Positions 1 through 20,745 are shown, counted from the stretch's first letter. The stretch is DNA of 64,000 nucleotides from Anoplopoma fimbria (GCF_027596085.1 NC_072472.1:17795971-17859970); one strand, 5' to 3'. The notes: generated by a model from the letters alone, not told the origin. Made by a program: numbers and translations.

Positions 1-228
1 GATGTTATGTCTGACTGTTAAAGCATGTGTTTGTCACAGATTATGAGCAGACAAAATATAATAAGTATATTTTGTCTAACTTTGTTTACTTTTTTTTAGA
101 TCTAGCTTTGTAATTATCTGGCGTATTATTGTTCCTTTTGCCTCAAGTTTAGAAACAGAAATCTTCTGTATGATGAAAGCTGAGGAAGTTTTCAACAAAC
201 TAAAGAAGTCTGATCTGGAAACTGTAAA

Positions 229-5880
<5,652 letters not shown>

Positions 5881-5966
<86 letters not shown>
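5881..5966. repeat. (TA)38 microsatellite followed by a short CA run
   Basis: Perfect TA repeat of about 76 bp from 5881 to 5956, then about five CA units. The self-complementary TA tract explains the Tyr-Ile open frames here. Confidence 0.97.
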
Positions 5967-7017
5967 AACACAAAACATTGATTAAATCAGCGAATAACTC
6001 TCCACTCCATGGTTTTTGCTTTCATTATGGGATATTGTCTATTTCTTAAATTTTTAAACACATATGTGATTTAATCTATTTGAAAATATGCAATCTGAAA
6101 TAATAAAGTAGGTTTATATGCTAGGAATACCATCATTTCTTTTTAAAACATCACCCAAAAAGATTTTTGGAAGAAAATTATTATTTTTTGGCTTTGATAA
6201 AGGGAAGTTTCTGACTTGGAAACAAACACAGAGAGGCTGTTTTAAGAGCAGATGCCAGTAATGAATGTATGGTACTTTGATCCATACTTGATGGAGCCAA
6301 GGCATTGCCGGATCAAACAGTCATAAAGATGACAGGAGTACATTCTCCGGAGGAAGCTTTCATAATTTTCAGTACTTTTTAATTGGGAACCTGAAAGGAG
6401 AAAGAAAAGGATGATGCAGTGAGTACCAAGATACACGTAATGGCATATGTTTGTATGTGCTGAACTGAGATTGCTGTCAGCATTCAAAATAAGATATAAG
6501 CAATACAAGTGTTTGTGAATGAGAGAATATGGCTGGGAGAGAAATGGAGGTGTATTGAGTTGCTGGTGAAGGACTTCCGGCCATACAATTGAAGAGTTAA
6601 GTGCAAAGTAGAACTTTATGTACATTTGTCTGAACAAGACCTTGAAGCTTAGAATTTCCGTGCAACAATAAGCTGAGTGTCATCCACAAGTTGTCTGAGG
6701 GAGAAACATTAAATACCAACAGCACTGCATAACACTGTTGAATTACACTGAGCCCCTCCCATCCATATATTTTTTTTTCCCATAAGAAAATAAAGCCCAA
6801 AACTCCAGAGACTTTTCATTATTTTCTGCTGAAGCATCGCCTTTAAATACTGTGTGCTTCTAATTTCATTTTGTTTAGGATGGCTGAACAGGAACACTGA
6901 ACTGGCAACTTCCCCTTGAGACAATAATTAAGTGAAAGCATAATAAAATATTATTTATACACACACAAATGATGAGGGCAACTCTACACATAGAAATATT
7001 CACACAAACTTGTACAC

Positions 7018-7042
7018 TAAATTAATTAATTAATTAATTAAA
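7018..7042. repeat. (TTAA)n tetranucleotide repeat
   Basis: About six tandem copies of the palindromic tetramer AATT/TTAA. Confidence 0.9.
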
Positions 7043-7833
7043 TGTGAGGAGTTGTATATAAAAACATGAACAAATTATAAACAACAGCTTGTCTGTCCTC
7101 CTATTGATATTGATCATTAGGGCAAGTAACTGCTATTATATTGTCGGCATTATAGGCAGACTGGAACCATTCCATACTAGCATACCTACATCAGACAAGT
7201 GAATATTCACTAGAAAACAAGACTTAAAAATGATCGACCTGTCCTTTAGTCTGCTACCTCAAGTTTCTCTGAACTTTAAAAAAATTAAAACTTATGGAAG
7301 CATGAAGCGCCGTTTTGTTCTTAAACCTGATTTAACTCCTTTTGTGATTTTTTTTTAAATGATGATTTACGAGTAATAGACTAATGTCAAGTTACATTTC
7401 TTCAGTGTAAGCCCTAAACTGTCACCTGGGCCGACATCAATCTGAGTCACGTTTAGATAATCTTTGTAATTTAAGGCACAAAATCATTAGTGAGAGAAAG
7501 AGTGCCGGTGGTCTGTAGATTAGGCTGTGGGTTAGTAGCCCAGATGTCCTTCAATCTCCTAGTTGCTCATTGATTTACAGTAATCTATAACAAAATGTAT
7601 TTACCATGTCAAATACATTTCTGTTATTCATTTTTCACAGGGTTGGTCCCTGGCCCGTCTGTTGGAACTGCTGCCATAGCTCCAGCAGCCAAGCTCGTGC
7701 GACTGCATTAAAGTCAGGCAGGCATCTTTTTAGACATTTAGCTCATTGACAGACAATAGCTGGCCAACAAAACAACGCCAAAAACAGCAGCACAAATAAA
7801 ATCTCATCCAAAACCTAGATGTAATAGTGTTTT

Positions 7834-7884
7834 GCACACACACGCACAAACATACCCACAGACACACACACACATACACACACC
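7834..7884. repeat. Imperfect CA-rich repeat
   Basis: Interrupted CA/CACG/CATA repeat of about 50 bp, a decayed dinucleotide microsatellite. Confidence 0.85.
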
Positions 7885-10800
7885 ACTACCTCTGGAATAT
7901 AACAGTCCTCTAAAATGAATGAAGAAAAATACTAATGGTGTTTTTGAACCGTGGAAGCCTGGGAAAGACTTTGTGTACAATCTCAAATTATTTCCCTCTT
8001 TGGTTCTGCATAATATTCAAACAAGTCAACACTACAACAGACATGAAAGGGACGACGTCTAAGCCAATGCTCAAATTAATATGAATACAGTCACAACAAG
8101 CTGATCTGCCATGAATATTGCTTTAATTCTACTGCTGTAGTAATTCCTCTGCATAAATCTAGTGGGCTAGAGCCCAAAATCCTTAAACTCCACCCCTCCA
8201 TATCTTCTTTGGTGTGTCTGCTCATTGCTATTAAAAACTGCGCTCGGCAGGTGGAGATTGAGGCCAAAAATATTCACATAACATCCACAGACATCCTTTG
8301 AAGTGTCTTGCCTGGGTAGAGAGGGTGTGCGTTACCTTGAATTACAGTAGACGGAGACGGATGTCAGCTGTGCGATCTGGCTCTGCACAATATAAACGAT
8401 GGCACAGCTCAATAATCAAGGCTTATGCGGAAACTCCGGGTGCACAGGCTTCCCGCTATACTCAGCACATTTACAATTTTCTTGCCACCCTCCATGTACC
8501 CTCTTGTTTCATGTTCACTTAAATCCTGGAGCGCCTAGATATCAGGATCCATCCTAATTATTCAGAGGCCAAATCAGCTGTCCGAACAGAGTTTTCTTTA
8601 AGTTCTTGTGGCGTAACAAGTCAAATCCTATTCGATGCATGTGATTCTCATTAGTATGCAGATTTCTGGTTTTACACCAGCAGGCGAGTTGGAGTGCGAG
8701 ACTTATTGGTGGGTTCCAGGTAGTTAAGGAGAGAAGATTAAAAATTGACTTAACTCGAAGTCGGAATCCATGGATCCTGACGTGAAGTTGGACACACTTG
8801 GGTGTACATATTAACCACTACAAGTACTTATCGGGCAGGAGGATGCTTATTATAGGGCTTAAAAAAGTAAATTGGGTTTCTAATTAAAAAAACAAAACTG
8901 AAATTGCCAATGACTGAGTAGGATTAACATTGTATGTCACTAATTGACTCAATCCTTTGCACTTGAATGGAGGGTTTGTGTATATGCTGAATATAGTCAC
9001 TTATTTGTGTTTATTGTTAAATTTAGTTGTTTAAATATACAGCACCTCACTCCATGTTACTAAGAATCCCTTTAATCTGTTTATTTCTCTTGAAGGCAGG
9101 AAGGCTTTTCCAGAGTGTTTGTGTATGGGGATGTGTGATAGGATTACCAGACATCCAGTACCATCAGTAGCAGAGTAGTAGAATAGTAGTTGTAGTCATT
9201 TTAACAAAGTGTAGTGTATCGTCAGGTGTTTTTTATTACTCTCATCTTGTCTTTTATTTTATTTTAAGAAATCTAAAGTAGCTAATATAACATGAATAGA
9301 AAAAACAATTTTATGGTCAAAAAGGTTGTAGATGAGATATTCTTGTCAAACAGTTGCACTTGCAGACAAAATAGATACAATTACGGGTTTCCCACCACTC
9401 TAGGTAACAGAGGAGATATTGATTCGGAATGCTCCCAATAAAAAAATCCTCTAACTGGAGGGTTGATCAACATGGTGAGGGCAAGAGAGACAGCAGAGAG
9501 GCAAATTACTTCAATTAACAGGCTTGCCCTAATGAGAGAACCATCCTTTGAACTCGGACATTAGGATTGATTCCATTGCACCTCGCTCTAGATTGAATGG
9601 TTAGATTTGGCCCTCTGAGATTGGCCGCACCAGCCACAGTGTGGCAGGACTGACAGGTGTAGATAACGGGCCAAGACCATGCACAGGAGGGAGTAGTATA
9701 CTTTCAGTCTATAAAGCATAATTAACGTATATATCTATAGCTATCTGCTGAGGCTTCTCGCTCAGTCAATGCAAAAAACTGAAATCTGTAACTTTCCACA
9801 CATTGTTTTACGTAGTGGTAAGTGATATTCCTTGTTATTTTTAACAAAACATAACAAGACCTGTGCAAAGCAAGTGTGATACCACTGGGCTTATGTTGAT
9901 GATTTTTGTGCATGAAATTAGTAACAGTGTAAAACTTGTCACTTCCTCTTTGCCTGTTGTTGTGAACAGATTTTCTTTGCATTGTAAGTCAGAAATTGTG
10001 CGGTACTTGCAAGGTGATTAACATTTCAACAGCAGGATATAGAGAGCGTCTCCAACCAATCATTGTCATAATGCTTGGTTTTTAGTTAAGCTTTCATAAT
10101 TTGCAAGTAACTAACGTTATAAGTAACTGCAACTCAAAGATTCAGTGTAGATCTGTGATCAGCTGTTGTTTGGTTGAGAAGCTAGAAATGTAACAGTTTT
10201 TAGAGGGGGCTAGTAGATTTACCACATTGACGTTAAATAAAAAGTCTAATTAATAATTAATGTCCACAACCTGATATTATTCTGACTTTTGCTCCTGTTT
10301 TTTCACAAATTACTTGATCCAAATAATGAAAGTCCTGACTCAATTGGTTGATTAATTAACATACGCATATTGAATAAAACGGCTACATTATTTCTCTAGA
10401 GAACAGTCACCTCTCTGTTAAACTACAAAAACACAGTTCACTCGCATTTACAGAGTGATGTGGGTTTTTTTTTTTTAATCTTTGGCTGAGTACAGTCAGC
10501 GGTTGGAAAAGCTCATTAACCAACCGACCAAAGCAACAGTCAGCGGTGGCTATAAATGAGAAGCCTTTCAACGTCACCTGCGTGTTTTCAACATTGGTCT
10601 CTGCTCCTACAAAATAACAAGGATAGATAAAAGGATTCGTTAGTGTCGTAGCTTAAGGTATCCTTGTATTTTTGCAAGCCGGAATACGGCTCCAAACTGC
10701 AACCCTAAATCTGGATAATTGTCCCCTTTGATTTCATGGCCAATGACACTATTGGCTAAAATAATATTCCTGGTAACCATTGTAGATTTGATTTGCCCAA

Positions 10801-13800
10801 ACACCAGCAGCCACAGTTAATGGCCCTATTTATGAATACTGTTTCATCATGTCAGGTTTTAATGCAGTGATTATGCATCAAACAGGTTTTTAATAATGTA
10901 ACAATGTATTGATTTAAGGGCAAAAGGACCTGTTAAAAAAGTCTTCCTGATGAATGGCCACTGTGATTGAACTTTCTGTGCAGCTCGCCCCTGACTGCCA
11001 GCCCTCTTGATGTCATCAAAATGCCTGGCAATGCTGACTTGCTCTTTGATGTAGAGGGAAAATAATTAAAGTGACGCTAGTGATCTATATACATATTAAA
11101 AAGTGATGGTTTTCTCCCTATTGATCAAGTCTGATGAAATGTCTGATGAAAAGCCGGTGGTTCACAGCGATCTGCTCTCATTTTTTTCCTCAGGCGCATA
11201 TGCTTTCGGCGAGTGGCACATGGTCAGATTCTGTCTTTTATGTGAAAAAAAATAAATAAAATGAGTAACTCTTTTAGGTAAAGCTGTGTGGAGGCTCAGC
11301 TCCCTGATGGCATTGCCTTTAGCTGAGATATAATATCACCACACAACCCAGCCTCCTTACCTTCTGCCAGGCAGATTAGTGCTTTTATCAATAAGCAGCT
11401 TAGCAGCAAAGTGTCCCTCAATAATATGCCATGCTATTTTCTTTCTCCCGCTGCTTTGACTCCTGGGCTTCTCTTTTTGTGTCTTTTGCTCTTGCACATT
11501 CTCACAACCTCACATTTCCCTGTTTTCACCCCCCACAATTCTCCACTTTCTTTAACTCTGGGTATTAACCTCTGACTTAGAGAGACAGTGATACATTATG
11601 CATTCTTCACTTCAGGTCACATTAGGAACCAAGACAAGGCCCAGGAGGGCTGGAGTGCAGCATCCCCATCAGACACACTACCCCATTAGAAGCCTGCAGT
11701 GCACCATAAAACCCATTAAGGTCCATTAGGGTAGTGCTCTGGCCCACAGACACCTTTAAGGCCAGTCAGCCACAAAGGTGCACAGTTACAGATGGTGTAA
11801 AACTTATTTGATCTGTCATTCAGAGCCATGTGTAATGTTATACATAAAAGCATTGGTGTCAGGTCCTGTTGCTACACGTTGTTAAATAGCTTCAGACAAC
11901 TTAATTGGAATTGGAATGTGTCAGTGATAATCATCCTCAAATTTAGTGACGTTTGGTGACAGCTATTTTAACTATACAGTTATCGCATCATCATTCAAGG
12001 AAGCTACCTAACCCATAATACAAATGACCATTATAAATATGAATTGGCATGAGCATTATTGAGCTAACACAGATCCCAGCTGAGATTTTGCGCAGTCTTT
12101 TGCAGCTGCCTGAACACGCTCTCCAGCAAGTGGCAGCTCTTTCGCCCTCCTTCGATTGGAACAATTGCATACCGCTGAGAGGTTTCAGCATACTGCCTCT
12201 CATGTGATCAGAGCACTGCTTATTACGTTTGATGAGCCTGACCCAAATCTTCCAGTGGCAGACACATTTTTCACAGCGAGTTTGAAATTCTAAATCCTAG
12301 ATCAAGTCAAAGGTGAATCCCTGACTTGGCCATAAATTGCTATTTCTGGGGCATTTCTGTGGGGCTGTTACATCCCACATACCATTTGGTATTTCGGGAC
12401 ACTTTTACGGCGTTTAATAAACATCCTAAACAGCTTAAAATGTGTACGCTTTTAAAGCAATCCGAAGTGTCACAACCACACACTCCTGTCAAACCAAAAG
12501 TTTGCAATACACAGTTTTGGAAGCACTGCCTAATTAATGTTTTTTAATTAGCTTTAAGGAAACATTTCTTCTTGTGACAAAATGTTGTGGGATAATGAAT
12601 CATTTCCTGTGTTCCATGCCTTTTTGATTATTTAATAGCAGCAAGTATTTAAGAAAAAAATTCAACCTCATTCACAAGTGCATGTGGTATTTGTATTATG
12701 TATGCTTTAACTTAATTGTTTAAAAAGAGACAATGATGGATGAACACATGCAAATGAAATCCTTGAATTGTATTTATGTACTTAACACACATTTTACAAG
12801 ATGGTACAACTGATTTTTGTACATGGTGCACGTCATTCACTTCTATTGCTTGAGTTTTCCATAGCATGACAGCAGCTCAGAATACAAATATACATTTGAT
12901 ATAGGATTAGGGTATTGTACTATGTAAAGTATGCCCCTAAAAGGTTACATGGCAAAAAAAAATCCATTCATAATACAGTATATTTAATATGATATAAAAT
13001 CATATATTCTGATATTTATATGAACGTTATCAACCCGCATATTTTTTTAGAAAAGCTGAGATTAATTTTCTGAGAAAAGATTCCCAAACCACATTACCCG
13101 AAGTGTTCCCAGGTGTTAATTCCTCTTTTGACAGCAACGTATTTATGGTTTCTTAGTTTTGCATTATTTTATCACCTTCTCCTTTTCACAACCATAATGT
13201 CTCCTACTGGGTCATTTGCAGACAGATATTTCCCTTAAGAAATTTAATGTACATTTTAATTATAATTAATCTGCATGGTTGTGTTACTTACCTTCACAAA
13301 GTGATTTAACAGTAAACATATCTTGTGATGTGTAAAACAGACTTAATAGATGAATGATGTGGTTTGCCTTGGTTATCAAAGTAGGAAGTAAGAAAATTGA
13401 GGATTGCTCTGTGAAAAGGGTGTTGACAAGTTTGACTTTATACCAGCATCTTATTCAAAAAGATGAGCACTTAGTGTTATAAAAAAGATTTTGAATTTCA
13501 TTGTAAGCTAGTGAAAGCCAAATGAATGGGGCTAAGACAACTAATGTGGCCATGCCATTTACATTTCTGAGTACATTGTCAAAATGAAATAATCTTGTTA
13601 AGCTTGATGTGCTCAACATTCTAAATCTGAATCAAAAAGGTTGCCTCAAAATCTCTCACAAAAAAGGATTTTACTCAGTCAAGATTTTCATTAACATTTC
13701 TTATGTTGTAAGACAATTACAATTATGTATTTTCATTCAACGGGACATTTTGACACATGCAACACTTCTGACATCTATTAAGCAACATTAATTTTACATT

Positions 13801-15461
13801 CCCATACAATTCTAAGTAGTTCCACCAATCTCCCCGATTAAATCACTTTTTGACGAGTAACAACTGCCAGAACAGCTCCTGTGAACATGCTAACATGCTA
13901 CAGCTTCTCAGCTTTAAAAAGAAATGTGTCACTTCCATGTGTTTCTAACAGAGGAAGCTCTAGGGGGTGTTACTGTAGCTCAGCACAGTGATTGGAAGCA
14001 GGAAAACTGCCCATACTGTAATTGCAAATTGTATGTGTCGAACTAACACTTGTAGATATAGAAAATAGAAAGTTCGTGGAGCAGCTTGGAAAACTCCATG
14101 AAACTCTTTCTTGATCAAGAGCAGAAAAAAATGGAATGCATTGCATTGTGGGATTGTAAGCAGAATGTAGTGTATATGCCATGGACAACACTATGTTCGC
14201 CGTATTGATCACACAGAGAAAAATCACTAAATATTATTGCTCTTCTAATCTAACTGACGATAACCAAGCAAATGTCTCAAAACAATGCATATTTCTTGAA
14301 ATATTTAATAGGTTCTGACTGACAACGACTTTGGCATTGTTAAATATAGCTGCAGTAGTTCTAACAGTCATTTAGTCTTTTCAAGATTGGTATAGACATA
14401 GAAATGTTGTTTGGGTGGTAAATAAGAGCTGAAGAGAGAAGAGTGAATTGCACTATAGAAACATTTGGAAAAAAAGAAAAGTAATGAGATGGCACATAAT
14501 ACGCAGCATGAAACAAATGAACGAATAGCCAAGCAGTCGTAAGCCCAAGATGGCTAGAAATACTTCTAGTAAAAGAAAAGACTCCAAAGTAAGAAAGTTT
14601 ATCCTTACTGTTTTGAAACTGAATTGCTCGTCAGATAACTGCATGAGCAGCAGAAGCATCTCGCATTTAGTTGCGGTAATTGCCGACTTGCCTACACACC
14701 ATGGACAATTCAGGTTAATTACACCTGGTGAAGGATGCTTAGACACATTACCCACCGGGGACTGAACAAAATATGAATGCCAACCACATCGTGCTTCCTG
14801 AGCCAAATAAAGTGGGTTTTTTTTTTAACCTCCAACTGAGAGATTTTGACTGAGGAAGCACCACCACAGTACTCATTACAGGGCTCAGGTTGGGGTAGAC
14901 ACTCAGCCAATAAAAGTTTGTCGAATTCTGCCTGTGATGCATCCAGGAGTGCTACATCAGCATGCTGCCTCCTCCTCATTGCAGGAGGTACATATAGAGA
15001 ATAAAGAGGAGCCATGGTCAAACTGAACGATATTCAGGGGAAATCAAACATTTATCTTCCATCAAGGAAGCAAGCTTTTTAAAAAAGACAATTGCTTTGA
15101 TATGCCTTATTAATTTAGCTTCTGAAAGAAATGCTAATATCATTCCGACATGCCTTTGGATAGATGATTTTACTCCAGGCTATAGGTTGCTACTGTTACT
15201 GGGACAAACATTTGATTAAGCTCAGTGAGCATGCCCACGCAGGCAGACGAAATCGTGTGTGTACGGAGTGCACTGTAGCATGGGTTGCATCCTCATCTCA
15301 AGCGATTGGAGCGAGGGGCAGGTGCTGGCAGAGGTTGGAGGATGGATGGTGATGGGCGGTTGGCTTAAGAACGGGGAGCTATTGGAACTGGGTTGTGGGC
15401 CAGATCTCGTCCTTGCAGTTATGAAGGAGAAACAAGCTGATCTGACAGTGACAAATGAACC

Positions 15462-15660
15462 ATCTCCTCTCCCCCAACTGCCAGTTTTGTTCTTCTCAAA
15501 CTCCTTTTTCTCACCCTCAGCCTCATCCCCATAACCCCCACCAGTTTCTTTTTGAGCGCCTCAACCTCTATCTTCTTCGTTTTCACCCACCAAGCTCTTT
15601 TTCAGCCTCACTTTCCCCGTCCTACATTTTTTTTTCTTAACTTTTGTTCTCTGCCTCCCA
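15462..15660. repeat. Pyrimidine-rich low-complexity tract
   Basis: About 200 bp dominated by C and T on the + strand (runs of ctcc, ttct, cccc), which gives long but compositionally trivial open frames rich in Ser, Pro and Phe. No coding signal. Confidence 0.75.
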
Positions 15661-16672
15661 CTACCACCTTCTTTTATTATCTTTCGTGCTCTGGTGGCTT
15701 GAGAGCATTGGAGGGTTTTTGCATCTGAAGAGGTCTTCTATTATGAAGTCATTTTAGTGGATTGTTTAGTCTGTTTAATAGACTAATTCAAGCACGCAAT
15801 AATATTACTTCCGTGCTTCTGTTTCATGTCACCGATGCGACTAACATGGCATTTAAATACTATAAATTGCCTCGCATGTATCAACATTTTATCGCTTTTG
15901 AGGGGAAATTGTCATAGCCGGGTGCCATTAAGCAGGAGACACTGAAGTAGCACGAAAGGATGGAGGCATAGCTCAGCAGTGATTATTGTCGAGGTTTAAT
16001 GACTGTCTTGCTCCTGTAATAGACCTTCTGGGGTGTTGAAATGAGATGCCAAGCAGAGAAGACAATTAATTGCTTGGCTTCCTTTTGTCCCCGCCCCCAT
16101 CCTCCTGTGTATTGGACTGAAACCTGATAAGATAAAGGCTTAGGGCCACCCTAATACCTTAAGAGACTATCATGCATTTGCTGTGGATGCATTGTGTGAG
16201 TTAAGTTGCCTTTTGTTTGTATTTGAGGTCTCCTGTCAGGTGTACTTTTAATTGATAACAAGCTGAAAAAATATAAAGAACATTTATTGAATAGACATAT
16301 ACAATAGAATAGATGTATACTTTTATGATGAGATTAAAATTACACAATCACGATTTCTAGAAATGTTTTTATGGGGCTACAGCGCCACACGGTATAATAT
16401 TATAATATAATATGACTATCTGGATTGTGTGTTTTTGCTCCCCAGTGCCTAACATGAATTATTTTCTGAATATTAATGGAGGAAGTAGCACACAAATTGA
16501 AAGCAGGATGAATGTATCATGCATGCTCTGTCCTTCCTTGTGCTGTCTTTAAAAATGTACTTTGGTGACAGGTTATTAATATATGGATCACAAAATGGAA
16601 AGCATACCACCCCCCTTGGGTCAATCTGTACACATAAAAAAAGAAATACTCAAATGCAGTGTCTACACCACT

Positions 16673-16687
16673 AAAAAATAAAAAAAA

Positions 16688-16725
<38 letters not shown>
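16673..16725. repeat. Poly-A tract
   Basis: 53 bp of A with two T interruptions near its left end. It could be the tail of a very old retroposed copy, but nothing upstream is recognisable as one. Confidence 0.92.
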
Positions 16726-16727
<2 letters not shown>

Positions 16728-19700
16728 GTCAGTGGTTTCTGAGATATTGAGCGTGAAAAACAAAAATCCCTTAAGTTTTGTTAATCACTATCAAAACATC
16801 AGGGCTCATAAAACTACTTATGAGACACACCATTAATTAAAAGTTTTTCTTGAAGGCAAGCTTACATCCAGATCACAGTTGTGCCATAGCTCTGACCAAA
16901 GTGTGTGTTATTAAAACACTGTGGCTCACCTAAAATTCTAGTTAAATGTATTTGTGTTTCAGCAAATACATATTTTCATAATGATTAGTCTCATACAAAA
17001 GCAAGGGCAATTTCATACCAAGGAGTTGCTACACAGTTAAATGGTGGAGCAAACACATTCCGTGAAAAAAAAAAGCCACAGTGCACACTCTTGTTTATGA
17101 GCATTAAAAATGCATTGGTGTTCTAAATCATTATAATGCAAATTCCGAGTCTGTAAAGCAGCAGTACACTGCGCACATTAGATGAGTGCAAATCCATCAG
17201 GCAGAGCTAAAAAATACTGTGTACTGAATGTAATTGGAATAACAAATAGTAGGCTATATTATTCAACATATGGTCAATGCCATACCGATTGGAGTCGAGA
17301 GTGAAATAAAAGCAAAATGTGCATGTTTGCCACACCATTTCCTTTGGGCAGGCACAATATGCAGTGCCCATTAAGAGAACAGCTCGCCACGGGTAATGGA
17401 ATCTGTGATGAATTATACAACTACAAATAAATACTGTCAATCAGTTAGGTGAGGATTAATAGCAAACAAGGCTGCCCTCAATGCCTTTATACGTTCTCTA
17501 TATTTTGTTTACATATTTATATAATATTTGCATATTTAACTCCAGAAAATCCTGCAAACAACATTCATTTAAAAATCTGATTTCTGTCTCCTCTTCCTCT
17601 CTGCTAAGTGTCTGTACAAACAAAGCACTTAGAGCGGGGACGAAAGCATTGCAGTGTGGAATTTCAGCTCTCAGCGTAATGACTCTCAGAGGCTGCGGCG
17701 GCTCATACAGGGAAGGGTTGTTTCTGGTTTGCAGTCATATGAAATGTCATCTGGAATTTGACAAGATATGAAGAAGCAATCCCTTTTGAGAGCTCCACTG
17801 AACCGCACATTTTCTTATATTGTTCTCTTGTTATAATCAAGCCCTTACGGGTGACCCGTGTCATTGTGTGATAAAAGTAATTATTTCCCCAAGAATTATT
17901 GTGGGCTCTGCTGTCTTGAGGTCAGAATAGCTGGTAGCCTTCGTATATTATAAAACAGATTAAACCGTGTCACTGGCCAAGACTTTGCTCTGTTGTAGCA
18001 CAGTGTCACACAGCCAAGCAGATGCCATGTTTTTTTTTTTTTTTTTTCATTAGTTTTTTTTTATGAGCTTTACATTTCAATTGTAAAATATTTAAGCAAA
18101 CATTTCATTTATATAATTGTCCTTTGGTGTGTTTATTAATGAACACTAGCAACTTATAATTGACAAGATCATAATAACATGTTTGCAGAAAGCAATCGGG
18201 TAAACTAATTTGACCTGTTTTTTTGACCTATGAAGATATCAGCATGAAACATTCTTCCACTTTCTTCGGGTGACACTTTTTGTAACACATCTGCGCATTT
18301 GTTTATTTACAGTTATCGTGGGTTTGCACACATCTGGCTCATGTTTTTGCATGCAAGTCTCTTTAGAGCACTCCCTTAGGCGCTCCCAGTGTGATTGTGA
18401 CTCCAAAAAAAAAAAACCTTAACTCAAAGTAAAAAAGCTCTACAGTATCCCAGTTACACTAACTTGAGCTACATTCTGTATTTTGGAGTTTGTTTTTCCC
18501 TTTTCAAAAGAGAAAGGATCAGTAGCTTTCACTTGTCCATTTTAATTTCTAACTCTTTCATCCCCTGTGTTACTGCAGGTTAGCTGTGGTTCAATCTAAT
18601 TAGAGTTACCAACAACCACAATGGTGAAACGTTCTTTTTTTTCCGTTTGAAGTCTTGCTCACTGTTGCGCTTTACATTCCAGCGTGAGCTTAGCCCTGAT
18701 CACAGTGTCCTGATCATATCATATCATTACTTGATAGTTCTTTGCTAAATGCATCTGTAGCATTCTCTTCGTAGGTTAACAGACCAAAGATCAATAGTTT
18801 CCAGTGTTCAAACCATTTCTTTTTTATTATTTTATTTGTATGTTTAAATAATTTATTCTTTATGCATTCATAAACGATCTTGGCTCTAAGAAAACCTGGT
18901 ACTATACAACAGGAAATAGGCAAAAAACAAAACAGGCCAGTCAAGGCTCGAGTGTTGGGTTACAGCTGTTGAGGGGTTCGGTGGCACAGCTGGAGTGGGT
19001 TTGCATCTAAGGCTTCTTTTTGCCCAGCACATTGACATTTCCATGGTTGCACAGTTTGAGCTCCAGGGCATAACACAGTAGGATGATTGTCCAGCTTCCA
19101 CTTTAGTTCAAACAATATGCATCCACTGCAGCTGCAGTCACTGTTGCGTACTTAAAGATACGTTTGTGAATAATCCTGTTATAATCAGAGAAATATGCAT
19201 CTCACATTGTTAAATTGAGATTATACTGACATTTCAACCCATGCTGTCATTGTGTGTCTGTGTATGTGTGTTTGTGTCCAGCATGTGGTTAACACGGTAA
19301 GCATACTGTTACTTTTTTTAACTCCAGCAGAATATATTCAGGTTAAAGGGAGACTCACCACGAGGGAGAAATTCTACCACAAAACAGCTTGCCACATCAG
19401 CAGTTTTCTACTACTTTCGTAATGTGCTGCAAAAATCTCACTTTCACGCCATTCATGATGTGAACAAAACTGAAACCACATGTTAGTGAGTGTTTAAAAG
19501 CTAGTAGTGCAACTCGGGGTGGGAAAAAATATTCACCACATTCAAGGATCAATTTGTTAATCATGTCAAACATTTAGATAGTATTTTTGGCACATTACCT
19601 AGTTGGCAATACTTTATGCACACTTTAATGCCGAGTGGTATGTTTAATACAGGATCAGCCAGCATAAGGATGCATATTATGTTACTATAAAAAAAAGTTT

Positions 19701-20603
19701 GCCTTTCTTTTCGCTCTACTGCAGCATATTTATGAGACTGTCTCACCCTGCATTGCCTGTTTGTTTTGCATACCAGACAGGCTTACACTTGATAAGAAGT
19801 CACTTACCGTCAAAGTAGCCCCAGAGGCCTTTAAGACAAAACAGATATCAGGTTACATTAAGATAGAAACATAATTGATGGAAATAAATGTGCATAATAC
19901 TTTAATCCCGACAGAACAAATAGATACATATATATTCTTAATTGACTTTTGTCCTATAAATGATGCTTCATTGAAAAAGTGCTCCGTCATTCTCAGAGAC
20001 ATTCCAGAGGCATCGCACTGGGGCAAGACCAAGTTACAATTTCATTAGCAAACCCATTAATCAAAAGGAAAAGAAGCAGGCTTTAGCCTTAACATACTAT
20101 TTCCTCTTTGATGTAGGTGTGGCATCAGCATGCAGAGGCTAAAGTAGGATAATACGGCCTCTTGGCATGAAGGTGGAATCAAGCAGGGGCTGTGCTATGA
20201 TATTCTAACGGCATGTAGAAGTCTTTCAGATTTATTTAACATATTTTTATAGATTACAAACCAAATGCAAATCTATCCATCTTATTTTAACCTTTGCAGG
20301 TGGTCGTTCAAAAGACCATGGACGATTATTTTGCAAGTCAAGGCGCAGGAAAAATAGTCTGTTCATTGGCGCCTTCTTCCCCTTTAAAAGCAGTGCTCTC
20401 CCACCATGACGCACTGACACTAGTAATGGAGTGGAGCGTCAGAAGCACCTTCACTTATTGTTCTCTTATAAAACATACAGAGTTCCAAGGGCACATTCAC
20501 GGCAGTCAAAATAAGTGGCTTTTTATGTTGAACTCACATTTGTCGACACACTGAATGCTGGCAGTCACCAGTTCTTTTCATGAGTAATGATGCACTTGTG
20601 TAT
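16726..20603. other. Non-coding stretch without a recognised gene
   Basis: AT-rich intronic sequence with a poly-T tract at 18030 and an 11-12 bp A-run near 18405. I see no exon with splice sites and no recognisable domain in any frame. Confidence 0.55.
18030..18047. repeat. Poly-T tract
   Basis: 18 consecutive T, followed closely by a second nine-T run. Confidence 0.9.
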
Positions 20604-20745
20604 GGGGTGACAGTAGCTCAGGTGGCAGAGCGGGCAAACACCTGGCATGGCAGCTCCAGCACCGTTGCATGCATGCTTTGTGTCTGTGGGTGCATGTTAT
20701 GCAGAGCAAAGCACTGTGGGCAACTCTCTGGTTGCTCTCTGGCGC
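20604..20745 (+). mobile_element. Degenerate tRNA-headed SINE remnant
   Basis: The segment begins ggggtgacagtagctca and continues ggtggcagagcgggc. This resembles the head of common teleost tRNA-derived SINEs, including an A-box-like TAGCTCAGGTGG. About 100 bases on, a ggcaactctctggttgctctctggcgct stretch resembles the body of the same SINE type. A good B box is missing, so the promoter is probably dead. It could also be a chance tRNA-like sequence. Confidence 0.5.

Larger units (their letters stand above)
5967..16672. other. Non-coding stretch without a recognised gene
   Basis: AT-rich intronic sequence. It contains small simple repeats (listed separately) and a pyrimidine-rich tract near 15.5 kb. 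Several calm, unique-looking segments with homeodomain-type TAATTA words (for example 7018-7042, 8550-8580, 10240-10265, 13255-13275) could be regulatory, but I cannot show that from one sequence. Small open frames such as 14719-15021 on the minus strand have no recognisable domain. Confidence 0.55.

Noticed and set aside
14719..15021. 100-codon minus-strand frame with a plausible amino-acid mix
   Set aside because: No domain, no convincing splice sites, and overlapping frames on both strands. I could not support it as an exon.
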